DNA of 64,000 nt from Cyanobium sp. ATX 6A2 (GTDB lineage: Bacteria > Cyanobacteriota > Cyanobacteriia > PCC-6307 > Cyanobiaceae): contig NZ_JAGQCU010000009.1 of NCBI RefSeq assembly GCF_024346355.1, forward strand, positions 43,499 through 107,498, in the 5' to 3' direction. Below the pieces are notes generated by a model. The model did not search any database, was not told the origin of the DNA, and saw only the letters and a program-made list of their open reading frames with translations. The first letter of the stretch is position 1; each line of letters begins with the position of its first letter. The position numbers and the translations under genes were made by a program. This document shows positions 1-7,867 of this stretch, piece after piece.

Positions 1-462
1 GAATTTCGGATCGGCGAGTTCGGCCATGGTGGAGGGCAGATCCCCCTCCTGCAGGCGCTCGGGGGAATAGATCAGCAGCCGGGCCCGGCCAGAGGTGCCG
101 ATCCACTTGCCGTCCCGGTCGCGGAACACCGGTTCCACCTTGTCGGTGATCGAGGCCGGCAGGACCTTGAAAAGCGGCTTGGTGGTGCCGAGGGCGGCCA
201 CGTCCTGGGCCCAGAACACGCACGCAGGGCTCTGGCCGCCCTCCTCCTGAAGCAGGTTGGCCAGTTCGGCGGTACCGCCGTAGCGCACATCCACCGTGAT
301 GCCGGTTTCGCGCTCGAAGGCTTCGATCAGCGGTGCCACCAGGGGTTCGCCGCGGCCGGAGTAAAGGGTGAGGGAGTCTCCCCCGGTGCTGTCCTGCTGG
401 CAGCCGGCCAGCAGCAGCGAGCCCGAGAGCAGCGCGGCACTGAACAGATGGCGTTGACGCAT
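1..462 (-). CDS. Iron-type extracellular solute-binding lipoprotein (partial, C-terminus off window)
   Basis: The first 154 codons of a binding protein are present; the 3' end lies outside the window. The N-terminus is a lipoprotein signal with lipobox LLLAGC and Cys at about residue 21, so the mature protein should be anchored on the periplasmic side. The following sequence, LTLYSGRGEPLVAPLIEAF then a Gly-Gly-Thr-Ala-Glu stretch, is typical of Fe(III)-binding proteins of the FbpA/FutA class. It would deliver ferric iron to an ABC permease not seen here. The exact subfamily is not certain because the metal-ligand tyrosines lie in the missing part. Confidence 0.85.
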   Translation of the reverse strand, partial: MRQRHLFSAALLSGSLLLAGCQQDSTGGDSLTLYSGRGEPLVAPLIEAFERETGITVDVRYGGTAELANLLQEEGGQSPACVFWAQDVAALGTTKPLFKVLPASITDKVEPVFRDRDGKWIGTSGRARLLIYSPERLQEGDLPSTMAELADPKF

Positions 463-830
463 GGTGCGGTGACGGGAAGGGTGGAACGACGGTGATCAGC
501 GCCGCCGGCGGCAGGCCGGCATCGCAGCGTCCTTAAACCACGCCAACGGGGGTTGCAGCGACCCTAGGGATCGCTCGCCCAGCACCATGTGACCGATCTG
601 CTGAGATCGGGTGACATTTGCTACCAACCTCCAGGCCAGGGCCCGGCGCTGTTGGCTTCCCCGTGAAGCTTGTGGCGACGCTCACCGGTGGGCCCGCCAT
701 CGAAGGGGGCGGCCGGTGGGAGTGTTCTATCGGGGAAGCTGGTTGCCAAAGCGGCAGCGGGAATCACCTGGCCGTAGCCGATGGCACAGGTTGACGTTCC
801 GACCCTCGGGCCAAGGGATGAGCCAGGGGC
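463..830. other. Intergenic region upstream of the iron-binding lipoprotein gene
   Basis: No convincing gene was found. It must hold the promoter of the minus-strand iron-binding protein. A perfect 7-bp inverted repeat (CCGATCT-GCTG-AGATCGG, 593-610) is visible, without a T-tract, so it is more likely an operator or RNA hairpin than a terminator. ORFs in this stretch have no recognisable protein character. Confidence 0.5.
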
Positions 831-974
831 TCAGCGGTGACGCTGAACCCGCACCGGCACCAGCGCGGGTTGCATCAGGCCACCGCCGCCATTGTCGTCG
901 TCGGAGTCGATGGTGAGCCAGAAAGCCAGGCCGAACAGGGCGATCACGCCCGAGAGCAGAAGCAGTTCGGCCAT
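831..974 (-). CDS. Small single-pass membrane protein, 47 aa
   Basis: From the internal Met at 974 the peptide starts MAELLLLSGVIALFGLAFWL, one hydrophobic helix, followed by an acidic DSDDDNGGGG linker and a short basic tail. A longer version (60 aa, from 1013) adds a polar N-terminus in front of the helix and looks less natural. The shape resembles small cyanobacterial thylakoid or plasma-membrane peptides, but I do not recognise the family. It lies alone between the iron-binding lipoprotein and hupE, all on the minus strand. Confidence 0.5.
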   Translation of the reverse strand: MAELLLLSGVIALFGLAFWLTIDSDDDNGGGGLMQPALVPVRVQRHR

Positions 975-1070
975 GGAACAGTTGTAACTCGACTCACCGT
1001 AGCCAGAAGGCACGGCTGTGGTGTAGCAAAGCTGGCCGTTCGCCCCTGGCTGTTCCTCTACGCAAACCCT

Positions 1071-1646
1071 CTACGCAAACGCCAGCACCACGCCGGACAC
1101 TGCGAGCACGGCTGCCACCACAACGGTCCAGCGGATGTGGGCCTGGCGCAGCACCCCATAGCTCACGGCCACCGCCAGGGTGGAGCCCAGGGCGGCCCCC
1201 AGCCACCAGCTGGCGCCGCCGCTGGCCTCCTGGCCGTGCAGCAGGGCGTGGACGGCGATGGCCAGGGCCACCAGGGTGCCGATGAGCCCCAGCCGCGGGC
1301 TGCGGCCGCTGCGCTGGCTGGCCAGGATCACCACCCCCAGGGCCGAGATCGCCAGGGCTGCAAGCAGTTCGGCGCCGGGCAGATCGCCGCCCAGGGAGCC
1401 CACCACCGCTCCGGCCACGGCTCCCACCAGGGCAAAGAGCAGCACGGAGCCGCCCATGAAGGCGGCCACGCCACCCACGCCCACCAGCAGCAGCAGGTGG
1501 TCGAGACCGGTGATCGGGTGGCTGAAGCCGGTGCTGAAGCCGGCATCGGCGATGCCGTGGGCCTGGGCGGGCAGGCCGGAGAGCAGGCTCAGGCCCAGCC
1601 CTGCCGTCACCGGAAGGAGCAGGGGACGCAGGGTGGAGAAACGCAT
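1071..1646 (-). CDS. hupE: HupE/UreJ family membrane protein (first copy)
   Basis: The 191-aa protein has a signal peptide ending AQA-H (about residue 29), then the family signature HPITGLDHLLLL (about 43-54) and six hydrophobic stretches ending with a helix at the C-terminus. HupE/UreJ proteins are implicated in nickel or cobalt uptake. In cyanobacteria the hupE gene is commonly linked to a B12 riboswitch, which points to cobalt. Such a riboswitch lies directly upstream (1688-1850), supporting a role in cobalt supply for pseudocobalamin. A second, divergent copy with its own riboswitch is at 62156-62803. Confidence 0.9.
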   Translation of the reverse strand: MRFSTLRPLLLPVTAGLGLSLLSGLPAQAHGIADAGFSTGFSHPITGLDHLLLLVGVGGVAAFMGGSVLLFALVGAVAGAVVGSLGGDLPGAELLAALAISALGVVILASQRSGRSPRLGLIGTLVALAIAVHALLHGQEASGGASWWLGAALGSTLAVAVSYGVLRQAHIRWTVVVAAVLAVSGVVLAFA

Positions 1647-1687
1647 GGAGAGGCCGGTCCGCGCCGGAAGGAATGGAGGTGAGGCGG

Positions 1688-1850
1688 GGGTGAGCGTTCT
1701 GGCTCAGGCGCGGGCCGGAGCGGCCGGGGCGCCATCACAGCTGCGGGACAGCGCCGGAGTGGGGATGGACTCCCGGCACCGGACTTTCCTCGTTGCCTTC
1801 CCGGGCTGAATCCGGGAAACCCTTGGCGCCATTATTGATGCAGGAGCCCG
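1688..1850 (-). promoter_or_regulatory. Cobalamin riboswitch upstream of hupE
   Basis: Read on the minus strand, the region carries the conserved B12-box elements GGAAAGTCCGGTGCC and GCGCTGTCCCGCAGCTGTGA, and further 3' a GCCAGAAC element near 1700. It sits between the COG0523 GTPase stop and the hupE start. Binding of a cobalamin should repress hupE when the cofactor is plentiful. The variable P-arm insert between the conserved blocks differs from the second riboswitch at 62828-62945. Confidence 0.9.
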
Positions 1851-1885
1851 GTTTGGCTGCGGGCTGCTTGCGTTTCCGGGCCGTT

Positions 1886-3016
1886 TCAGGCGAATCCCTT
1901 GCCGGCGTCCCTGGCCACGCAGGCCTGGAGCTGGCTGCGCAGTTTGGCGTGATCGAGGTCGCGGCCGATCAGCACCACGTTGTTCTTGCGCTGGTCGCTG
2001 GGCCAGTCGGAATCGTCGATCGAGAAGCGCTTGCCGGCCAGGTGGAACACGTGCCGGCGCGCGCTCTCGTTGAACCAGAGGATGCCCTTGGCCCGGAACA
2101 CGCTCTCGGGGAGCTGGTTGTCGAGGAAGTGCTGGAACTTGCGCAGGGCGAAGGGGCCATCGGCGGCGAAGGAGAGCGAGGTGTAGCCCTCGATGGCGGC
2201 GTGATCGGGATGGGCGTCGTGGCTGTGGTCGTGGTGGGCGTGGCTGTGGGCGTGATCGTGATGGCTGTGCTCGTGCTCGTGCTCGCAGTGGCCGTGGTCG
2301 TGGTCGCAGGCGCTGTGGTCGAGGGCAGGATCGTTCTCGATGGAGTCGGCCACCACCCGGTCGCTCTCGAACAGCCCCACGCTGAGCAGCAGCGGCAGGG
2401 GCACGGCGCCCTTCACCGAGCGCAGGATGCGGGCGTCGGTCTTGATCTGGCGCAGGCGGCTCTCGAGGGCTTTGAGCCGCTCCTCGGCCACCAGGTCGCA
2501 CTTGTTGAGCAGGATCATGTCGCCGTACACGATCTGGGCCCGGGCCACCTCCCCCTCCAGCAGCTCGTCGCTGAAGTTCTCGGCATCCACCAGGGTGATG
2601 ATCGAATCGAGGCGGGTGGCATCGCGCAGGTCGCTGCCCAGGAAGGTCATGGCCACCGGCAGGGGATCGGCCAGGCCGGTGGTCTCCACCACCAGGTAGT
2701 CCACCGGGTTGGGGCGCTCCAGGATCCGATACACGGCCTCCAGCAGCTCGCCGTTGATCGAGCAGCAGATGCAGCCGTTGCTCAGCTCCACCATGTCGTC
2801 GGCGGTGGCCACCACCAGGTCGTTGTCGATGCCGATCTCGCCGAACTCGTTCACCAGCACGGCGGTCTTGAGGCCCTCCTGGTTGCTGAGGATGTGGTTG
2901 AGCAGGGTCGTTTTGCCGGCCCCCAGAAAGCCGGTGAGGATGGTCACAGGCAGAGGCCTGGACTCGGCCTCGAGCGTGTCCTGCAGGGCAGGTGTGGCGG
3001 TGGTGCTGGACCCCAT
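1886..3016 (-). CDS. COG0523 (CobW/ZNG1-type) GTPase with His-rich linker
   Basis: The 376-aa G3E GTPase has Walker A GFLGAGKT (29-36), the metal-binding CxCC motif CICC (82-85), ETTGLADP switch residues and NKCD specificity motif. Between the GTPase domain and the CobW C-terminal domain is a linker with more than twenty His mixed with Asp/Glu. COG0523 proteins are metallochaperones; those linked to Zur, as here, help allocate zinc under starvation. It is the last gene of the Zur operon, 27 bp after zur, and is followed by the hupE riboswitch. Zinc is inferred from context; the motif alone does not fix the metal. Confidence 0.92.
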   Translation of the reverse strand: MGSSTTATPALQDTLEAESRPLPVTILTGFLGAGKTTLLNHILSNQEGLKTAVLVNEFGEIGIDNDLVVATADDMVELSNGCICCSINGELLEAVYRILERPNPVDYLVVETTGLADPLPVAMTFLGSDLRDATRLDSIITLVDAENFSDELLEGEVARAQIVYGDMILLNKCDLVAEERLKALESRLRQIKTDARILRSVKGAVPLPLLLSVGLFESDRVVADSIENDPALDHSACDHDHGHCEHEHEHSHHDHAHSHAHHDHSHDAHPDHAAIEGYTSLSFAADGPFALRKFQHFLDNQLPESVFRAKGILWFNESARRHVFHLAGKRFSIDDSDWPSDQRKNNVVLIGRDLDHAKLRSQLQACVARDAGKGFA

Positions 3017-3043
3017 GGCGGCGGCGAGAACGGTTCTCAGACG

Positions 3044-3490
3044 TTAGACAGACGGCGACGGGGTGGCCTGGCCGGCCACCTCGCCCACCTCAGTCTCACT
3101 CCGCCGCTGGCGGCGCTGGCAGTCGGGGCAGAGGCCGTAGAACTCCAGGGTGTGGAACAGGGGCAGGTAGCCCCGCAGTTCCTCGTCGTTGAGCTCCAGG
3201 GCATGCACCGGACAGCGGTCGAGCCGGTGGGTCTGGCCGCAGTCCACACAGGTGAGGTGGTGTTCGTCGCGCTCGGTGGGGGCGAACAGGGCCTCGCCGC
3301 TGGGCAGATGGCGGCAGCGCACCCGGCCCCACTGCTGCAGCTGGCGCAGATGGCGATACACGGTGGCCAGTCCCATGGGGGTGGCGCTGGCCCGCAGGCA
3401 GGCGTGAAGATCCTGGCCCGAGAGCTCGCGTCCGGCGCGGCGCAGGGCCTCCAGCAGTTGTTCCTGACGGGAGCTGAGAGTGGTAGCCAC
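3044..3490 (-). CDS. zur: Fur-family regulator, zinc-responsive Zur
   Basis: A Fur-type repressor of about 148 aa from GTG 3490; an upstream GTG at 3550 would add 20 residues and overlap the previous gene. It has the N-terminal winged helix (SGQDLHACLR then MGLATVYRHLRQL recognition helix) and a C-terminal dimerisation domain with two CxxC pairs (CVDC, CPDC) forming the structural zinc site, plus DEHHLTC. Assignment to Zur rather than Fur or PerR rests on its operon with a COG0523 GTPase and YcgR/YcgQ-like proteins, and on the TGRGAA-N3-TTCTCA palindromes near znuA and znuC. It should be autoregulated through the palindrome at 7819-7833. Confidence 0.88.
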   Translation of the reverse strand: MATTLSSRQEQLLEALRRAGRELSGQDLHACLRASATPMGLATVYRHLRQLQQWGRVRCRHLPSGEALFAPTERDEHHLTCVDCGQTHRLDRCPVHALELNDEELRGYLPLFHTLEFYGLCPDCQRRQRRSETEVGEVAGQATPSPSV

Positions 3491-3531
3491 GGTGGCCAGG
3501 GAGGATCGGCGGGCCGTTCGGTGAGGCCGTT

Positions 3532-4893
3532 CTAACCGGCCACCAGCCACTGGGCCCGCTTCACCGGCGCCTGCAGGGGCCGCAGCTCCAGGCTGGTGGC
3601 GTCGATCAGCACCGCCCGGGCCGGTGGTGGGGCGGCATCACCGCGGGCCCTGGGCCGCAGGGTGGTGAGCAGCTGATCGCCGGTGGCGTCCCAGTGCAGT
3701 CCGCTGCCGGGCTCCAGTTCCCAGCCGCTCAGGAGGCGCCGCCCCAGCTCGACGCCCTGCCGGTTCAGGGCCAGCAGGGTGAGGCGTGGCTCCACGCTGC
3801 CCTCCATCAGCAGGGCCCACACCCGATCGCCGCTGCGGCTGCAGGCGCTGGCCACCAGGGCCTGTTCGCCCAGCCATAACTGCTTCGGCGGCTGTCCCGG
3901 TTCCAGCAGCTCCAGCGAGCGGCGGAAGTCGGGCCAGTGGCGCTGCAGCAGGGCCCGCCCGGCCTGGGGGCAGAAGCTGCTCAGATCCCGGCTGCCCGGC
4001 AGGGTCTGGCGGCGCGGCGCCTGGGGCGGCAGGGTTTCCAGGTGCAGGCCATCGGTGTCGGGCACCACCACCGCGCCCCCCTCGGGCAGCAGCAGCATCG
4101 GTCCGCTGGCGCTCCAGGGCAGCCGCCGCCAGCGCCAGCCCCCGCCCCGCTGCAGCCGGGCCTGGCTGCTGCCGGGCTCCAGCTGGCCGCTCTGCACCAG
4201 CAGATCACCCTGGCGGTTGCTGCTCAGGTGGGCGAACAGCACCGGCCCGGCCTGCAGGGGCTGGGGGTCTTCGGCGCGCACCGCCTGGGTCGGCTCGTCG
4301 GCCGGCCGCAGGTTGCGCTGGCGCAGGGGAATGCGCCACAGCCGCAGCTGGCCGTCCGGTTCGCGGCTGGCGGCCGCCACCCCGGAGCCATCGCCGAGGG
4401 GCAGCACATGGGGGATCTCCGGCCACACCGGACTGATCGGCCGCCAGCTGCCGTCGTGCTCGCGCAGCTGCAGCTGCTCGCCGCCCGCCGCCCCCACCAC
4501 CGCCAGCACCCGCGGGCGGGGATCCCAGTGCCAGCTGCTGGGCTGCAGGGTCAGGCCCCGTTCATCCCGCCCGGCCAGCTGCAGCTCCAGGGGGGCCTCG
4601 ATGCGCTGGCCCTCGGCGAGGCTGAGCAGCAGGTTGCTGCCGCTGCCCAGCCAGCTGTGGGCCAGGGGAGGGGTGAGGCGGCTGGCCTGCTGCAGGCTGG
4701 CGGCCTGCATCGGCCGGCTGAAGCGGGCCTGCAGGGCCGCCGGCCCGGAGCTGGCCGGGGCGTTGCCCAGCTCTTCGAGCTGTGGCGCCTGGCGCACCAG
4801 CAGCTGCTGCTGGGCCACCACCAGCAGGGCCGGCAGCCCCAGGGCCAGCAGCAGGGGCCGGGAGGGCCGGGGAAGGGAGGGAATGCCGGTCAT
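3532..4893 (-). CDS. Unknown exported beta-propeller-like protein of the Zur operon
   Basis: The 453-aa protein starts MTGIPSLPRPSRPLLLALGL (start chosen because it overlaps the previous stop by 4 bp); a signal or anchor helix follows at about 11-27. The rest is a run of short beta-type segments rich in Trp, Gly and Leu-Arg-Leu-Trp units (for example GQLRLWRIPL), which suggests a beta-propeller fold without clear WD40 signatures. I recognise no family. It is translationally coupled to the DUF1980 gene and upstream of zur, so a role outside the cytoplasm in zinc limitation is a reasonable inference, unproven. Confidence 0.75.
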   Translation of the reverse strand: MTGIPSLPRPSRPLLLALGLPALLVVAQQQLLVRQAPQLEELGNAPASSGPAALQARFSRPMQAASLQQASRLTPPLAHSWLGSGSNLLLSLAEGQRIEAPLELQLAGRDERGLTLQPSSWHWDPRPRVLAVVGAAGGEQLQLREHDGSWRPISPVWPEIPHVLPLGDGSGVAAASREPDGQLRLWRIPLRQRNLRPADEPTQAVRAEDPQPLQAGPVLFAHLSSNRQGDLLVQSGQLEPGSSQARLQRGGGWRWRRLPWSASGPMLLLPEGGAVVVPDTDGLHLETLPPQAPRRQTLPGSRDLSSFCPQAGRALLQRHWPDFRRSLELLEPGQPPKQLWLGEQALVASACSRSGDRVWALLMEGSVEPRLTLLALNRQGVELGRRLLSGWELEPGSGLHWDATGDQLLTTLRPRARGDAAPPPARAVLIDATSLELRPLQAPVKRAQWLVAG

Positions 4894-5567
4894 GGTTCCA
4901 GCGGGCGGGCCGGCCGGGGGATCGGCTGGTTGCGCTCGGGCACCACCTCCAGCTGCTTGTTCTGGATCGCCATGCGGCCCTCGATGGCCAGCCACTGATC
5001 GGCCCGGGGCAGGGGCTCGCCTGCGGGCCAGCGCACCGGCAGCCCCACCGGTGTGGCGTCCGCCAGGCAGCAGCGCACGAGCAGTCGGGCCAGCTGGGGC
5101 GGACCCTCCGCCATAGGCAGCACGAAGCCGCTGATGCGCACCGGATCGCCCTCGAACAGCTGGGGATCGGGCTGGCTGCGCAGCATCCGCACCCAGTCAG
5201 TGAGGCTGCGCTGGGCCGGCGGCAGCACGAAGCTGAGGGTGTCGTTGCCGGTGTCGTCCGCCGGTCGCTGGCTGGCCAGATCGGCGAAGGAGGGATTGGC
5301 CGGCAGGGCGATGAGCAGCGCGGCGATCAGCGCCGTGGCCATACTCAGGCGGCGCTCCTGGCGGCTGGCGGGATCGGCGCCCTGGCCCCATTGCCGCACT
5401 CCCACCAGCACCTGCACCACCGCCAGCATCAGCAGCACGCCGCCGGCGCTGCTCACCAGGGGGTGGAAGGCGGCCCGCAGCAGCAGATCCAGCCGTCCGT
5501 CGACGCTGCTCTGCAGCAGCACCACGGCCCACAGGCCCAGGGCCACGCCGCGGATCAGAGCCGCCAC
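4890..5567 (-). CDS. TIGR03943/DUF1980 (YcgQ-like) putative permease subunit
   Basis: About 225 aa from a GTG that overlaps the upstream permease stop by 13 bp. Two hydrophobic helices at the N-terminus (ALGLWAVVLLQ; GGVLLMLAVVQVLVG) and a third segment lead to a C-terminal domain with the family pattern GDPVRISGFVL, RCCLADATPVGLPV and EGRMAIQNKQLEVVP. This is the usual partner of the DUF318-type permease encoded just upstream. In Bacillus subtilis the ycgQ-ycgR pair belongs to the Zur regulon, and the same pairing sits here with zur. Substrate unknown; zinc-related transport inferred. Confidence 0.85.
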   Translation of the reverse strand: MAALIRGVALGLWAVVLLQSSVDGRLDLLLRAAFHPLVSSAGGVLLMLAVVQVLVGVRQWGQGADPASRQERRLSMATALIAALLIALPANPSFADLASQRPADDTGNDTLSFVLPPAQRSLTDWVRMLRSQPDPQLFEGDPVRISGFVLPMAEGPPQLARLLVRCCLADATPVGLPVRWPAGEPLPRADQWLAIEGRMAIQNKQLEVVPERNQPIPRPARPLEP

Positions 5568-6529
5568 AGGTTCACCCACTGACCGATCAGCAGCACCAGC
5601 ACCCCGGAGCCGGCTGCCGTGAGCAGCAGCCCCTTGCCGCGGAACAGCAGGCTCAGCAGCCCCACCAGCTTGATGTCGATCACCGGGCCCAGCAGCAGGA
5701 AGGCCAGCAGGGCGCCGGGGGTGACCTGGGCGGCGAAGCCGAGGGCCAGGAAGGCGTCCACGCTCGAGCACACCGAAAGCACCAGGCTGAGGGCCATCAG
5801 GGCCACGATCGAGAGCGTGGGGGCGCCGCCCACCGCCAGCAGCCACTGGCGCGGCAGCGTCGCCTGCACCAGGGCGGCCACGGCGCAGCCGGCCACCAGC
5901 AGCAGGGCCAGGTTGAGGAACTCGCGACTGCCGTGGCGCAGCACCTCCTGCCAGCTGGACGGCAGCTGGCTGGGCAGGTTGGGGGGTGCGTCCTCGGGCA
6001 GGCCGATCACACCGGTGCGGCGCTCCAGCAGGCTGACGCTGGCCAGGGGCTGGTTGAGACGGCGCTCCTCCAGGAGATCCGTGCGCAGCAGGGTGGCCTC
6101 GGGCAGGAGGCGCAGCAGCAGGGCCAGACCCAGGGCCACCAGCACCGCCCCCGCCGGCCGCGCCAGCAGCAGCCAGGGTTGATCGGGGAACGCCGCCCAG
6201 GTGCTGGCGATCACGATCGGGTTGAGCACCGGCGCCGCGAACAGGAAGCCGAGAGCGGTGCCCACCGGCGCTCCCCCCACCAGCAGCCGCCGGGCCACCG
6301 GCACATTGCCGCACTCGCAGGCGGGCAGGGCGAATCCGAGGGCCGCGCCGGTGAGCGGCCCGGCCACCGGGTGGTCGGGCAGACGGCGCAGCCAGGCGCC
6401 CCCGGGGCTGAACCAGCGGGCCAGCGAGGCGATCAGCACGCCGATCAGCAGGAACGGCAGGGCCTCCAGCAGCAGGCCCTGGAACAGGGCCCAGGCCGTG
6501 TTGAGGCGCGTCAGAACGGCGCTGGTCAT
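5555..6529 (-). CDS. DUF318/ArsP_1-type permease (YcgR-like)
   Basis: The 324-aa polytopic membrane protein has about eight helices in two halves and the hallmark ALPACECGNVPVARRL (about 67-82) followed by GTALGFLFAAPVLNPIV; the second half carries SVCSSVDAFLALGF and LLGPVIDIK. These Cys and Asn/Pro motifs are typical of the ArsP/DUF318 permease family. It overlaps the flavoprotein gene by 4 bp and its DUF1980 partner by 13 bp, so the three are translationally coupled. With zur in the same operon the likely cargo relates to zinc, but the transport direction is not known. Confidence 0.88.
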   Translation of the reverse strand: MTSAVLTRLNTAWALFQGLLLEALPFLLIGVLIASLARWFSPGGAWLRRLPDHPVAGPLTGAALGFALPACECGNVPVARRLLVGGAPVGTALGFLFAAPVLNPIVIASTWAAFPDQPWLLLARPAGAVLVALGLALLLRLLPEATLLRTDLLEERRLNQPLASVSLLERRTGVIGLPEDAPPNLPSQLPSSWQEVLRHGSREFLNLALLLVAGCAVAALVQATLPRQWLLAVGGAPTLSIVALMALSLVLSVCSSVDAFLALGFAAQVTPGALLAFLLLGPVIDIKLVGLLSLLFRGKGLLLTAAGSGVLVLLIGQWVNLWRL

Positions 6530-7803
6530 CGCTCCGGGGCTGCGCGCAGCGATTCTGCACCGCTCCCCAGGACGGTGGCCGATGCCGGGGGGCAGCGGTG
6601 CAGCAGGCCGGCCGTGATCCGCCGCGCCCCCTCCCGGCCGCCGTGGATGGTGGCCGCGGCCGGGCCCAGCTGCAGGGCGCTGAGGCCCCCCATCACGAAC
6701 ACACCCGCTCCGCCCCAGCCCAGCTCGGGGCTGAGCACGGGCCAGTCGTCCACCAGCTCCAGGGGCCGCTGCCGTTGGAGCTGCCGCAGCAGGGGCTGGT
6801 GGCTGACGCCCTGCTGATGGCCGGTGGCCAGCCAGATGCGCTCCACCGTCAGGGCGCTGCCATCGCTGCAGGCCACCTGCCAGTGGCTGCCGCCCCAGTG
6901 CAGCTGCCGCACCTCGATCTGTTCGTGCAGCCGCAGCCGGCCGCCGCGGCGGGCCTGCTCCAGCCGGTGGCGCACCTCGGGGGTGAGGGAGCCGCCGCCG
7001 CGGGCCTGCCGCACCAGCTGCCGGCGCCGCTGCCAGCTGGGTTCGGCTGCGAAGGCCTTGAGCCGCTTCGGGCCCAGCCAGCCCGGGTCGCTGTCGAAGG
7101 GCTGCGCCCGCAGCCGGCGGCGGCAGAGCAGCTCCACCGTTGCTCCCCGCTCCAGGGCGCCGAGGGCCAGATGGCCGCTGGTGAGGCCGCCTCCCACCAC
7201 CAGCACGCGCTGCCCATCCAGCCGCCCCAGGGCGGGCAGGTTGAGTGTGCGGCTGTGCTGCAGCGCTGCTGGCGGATGCAGCGGCGGCAGATCCAGGGCC
7301 CAGGCCGGCCAGCGGGGCTCTCCCGGCCCGCAGGCCAGCACCAGCTGGCGGGCCTGCAGCCGCTCACCGCTGGCCAGGCTGAGCTCCAGGGGGCCGCTGC
7401 GGCAGGGAGCCAGCCGCAGCTCCCGCACCTGCCCGGGACGCACCAGGGCGGCCAGGTTCTCGCTGTCGATCAGCTGCTGGCAGAAATCGCTGAACAGGCC
7501 GGTGTGGGGCTGGCCGAAGGGGCCGTGCAGCTGGTGGCCGCGCCCCCGTCCGTGGGCGTAGTCGCGCAGGGCGTTGGGGTTGGGATGGGGATGGTGGGGG
7601 GCCGGCGAGCGCAGCATCGGCACCTCAAGGCGGTGCATCTGCCGGCGCCAGCGGCTGAGCCAGGCGCCGGCCGGATCGATCACCCGCAGGTGGCGCCGCC
7701 AGCGGGGCCGTTTGCGCAGCAGCTGGGCGCAGAGGCAGAGGGCCTGGGGCCCGGCGCCCACCACCACGATGGCCGCCCCGCCGGCGGTCAGCTCACAACC
7801 CAT
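6526..7803 (-). CDS. FAD/NAD(P)-binding oxidoreductase, first gene of the Zur operon
   Basis: The 425-aa flavoprotein has a Rossmann FAD motif VVVGAGPQALCLCAQLL near the N-terminus, a central NAD(P) site VLVVGGGLTSGHLALGALERG (about 199-219) and a conserved LATGHQQG segment. The pattern MHRLEVPMLRSPAPHHPHPN with a GLFSDFCQQL block resembles class B flavin monooxygenases such as the SidA/IucD ornithine-lysine N-hydroxylase group, but no hydroxamate siderophore genes are nearby. It is transcribed divergently from znuA across one Zur-like box, and its stop overlaps the permease start. Substrate unknown. Confidence 0.8.
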   Translation of the reverse strand: MGCELTAGGAAIVVVGAGPQALCLCAQLLRKRPRWRRHLRVIDPAGAWLSRWRRQMHRLEVPMLRSPAPHHPHPNPNALRDYAHGRGRGHQLHGPFGQPHTGLFSDFCQQLIDSENLAALVRPGQVRELRLAPCRSGPLELSLASGERLQARQLVLACGPGEPRWPAWALDLPPLHPPAALQHSRTLNLPALGRLDGQRVLVVGGGLTSGHLALGALERGATVELLCRRRLRAQPFDSDPGWLGPKRLKAFAAEPSWQRRRQLVRQARGGGSLTPEVRHRLEQARRGGRLRLHEQIEVRQLHWGGSHWQVACSDGSALTVERIWLATGHQQGVSHQPLLRQLQRQRPLELVDDWPVLSPELGWGGAGVFVMGGLSALQLGPAAATIHGGREGARRITAGLLHRCPPASATVLGSGAESLRAAPER

Positions 7804-7818
7804 GAAGCGGGCTCAATC

Positions 7819-7833
7819 TGGGAATCATTCTCA
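7819..7833. promoter_or_regulatory. Zur box between the zur operon and znuA
   Basis: TGGGAATCATTCTCA is a near-perfect TGRGAA-N3-TTCTCA palindrome in the 64-bp gap between the two divergent starts (7803 and 7868). The same pattern recurs at 11618-11632 and 13726-13740, each just upstream of zinc-related genes. One site can control both directions. Confidence 0.85.
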
Positions 7834-7867
7834 TTTAAGGTGGTGCCCACGCCCGTGCCCCTGTTCC

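Noticed and set aside
1793..3535. A 580-aa plus-strand open frame opposite the COG0523 GTPase and Zur genes
   Set aside because: Antisense frame of GC-rich coding DNA; repetitive Val/Ala/Gln/His composition, no domain, while the minus strand carries clear motifs.
6526..7803. Siderophore biosynthesis locus because of the SidA-like flavoprotein
   Set aside because: No NRPS, IucA/C or acyltransferase gene nearby, so hydroxamate synthesis is not supported.
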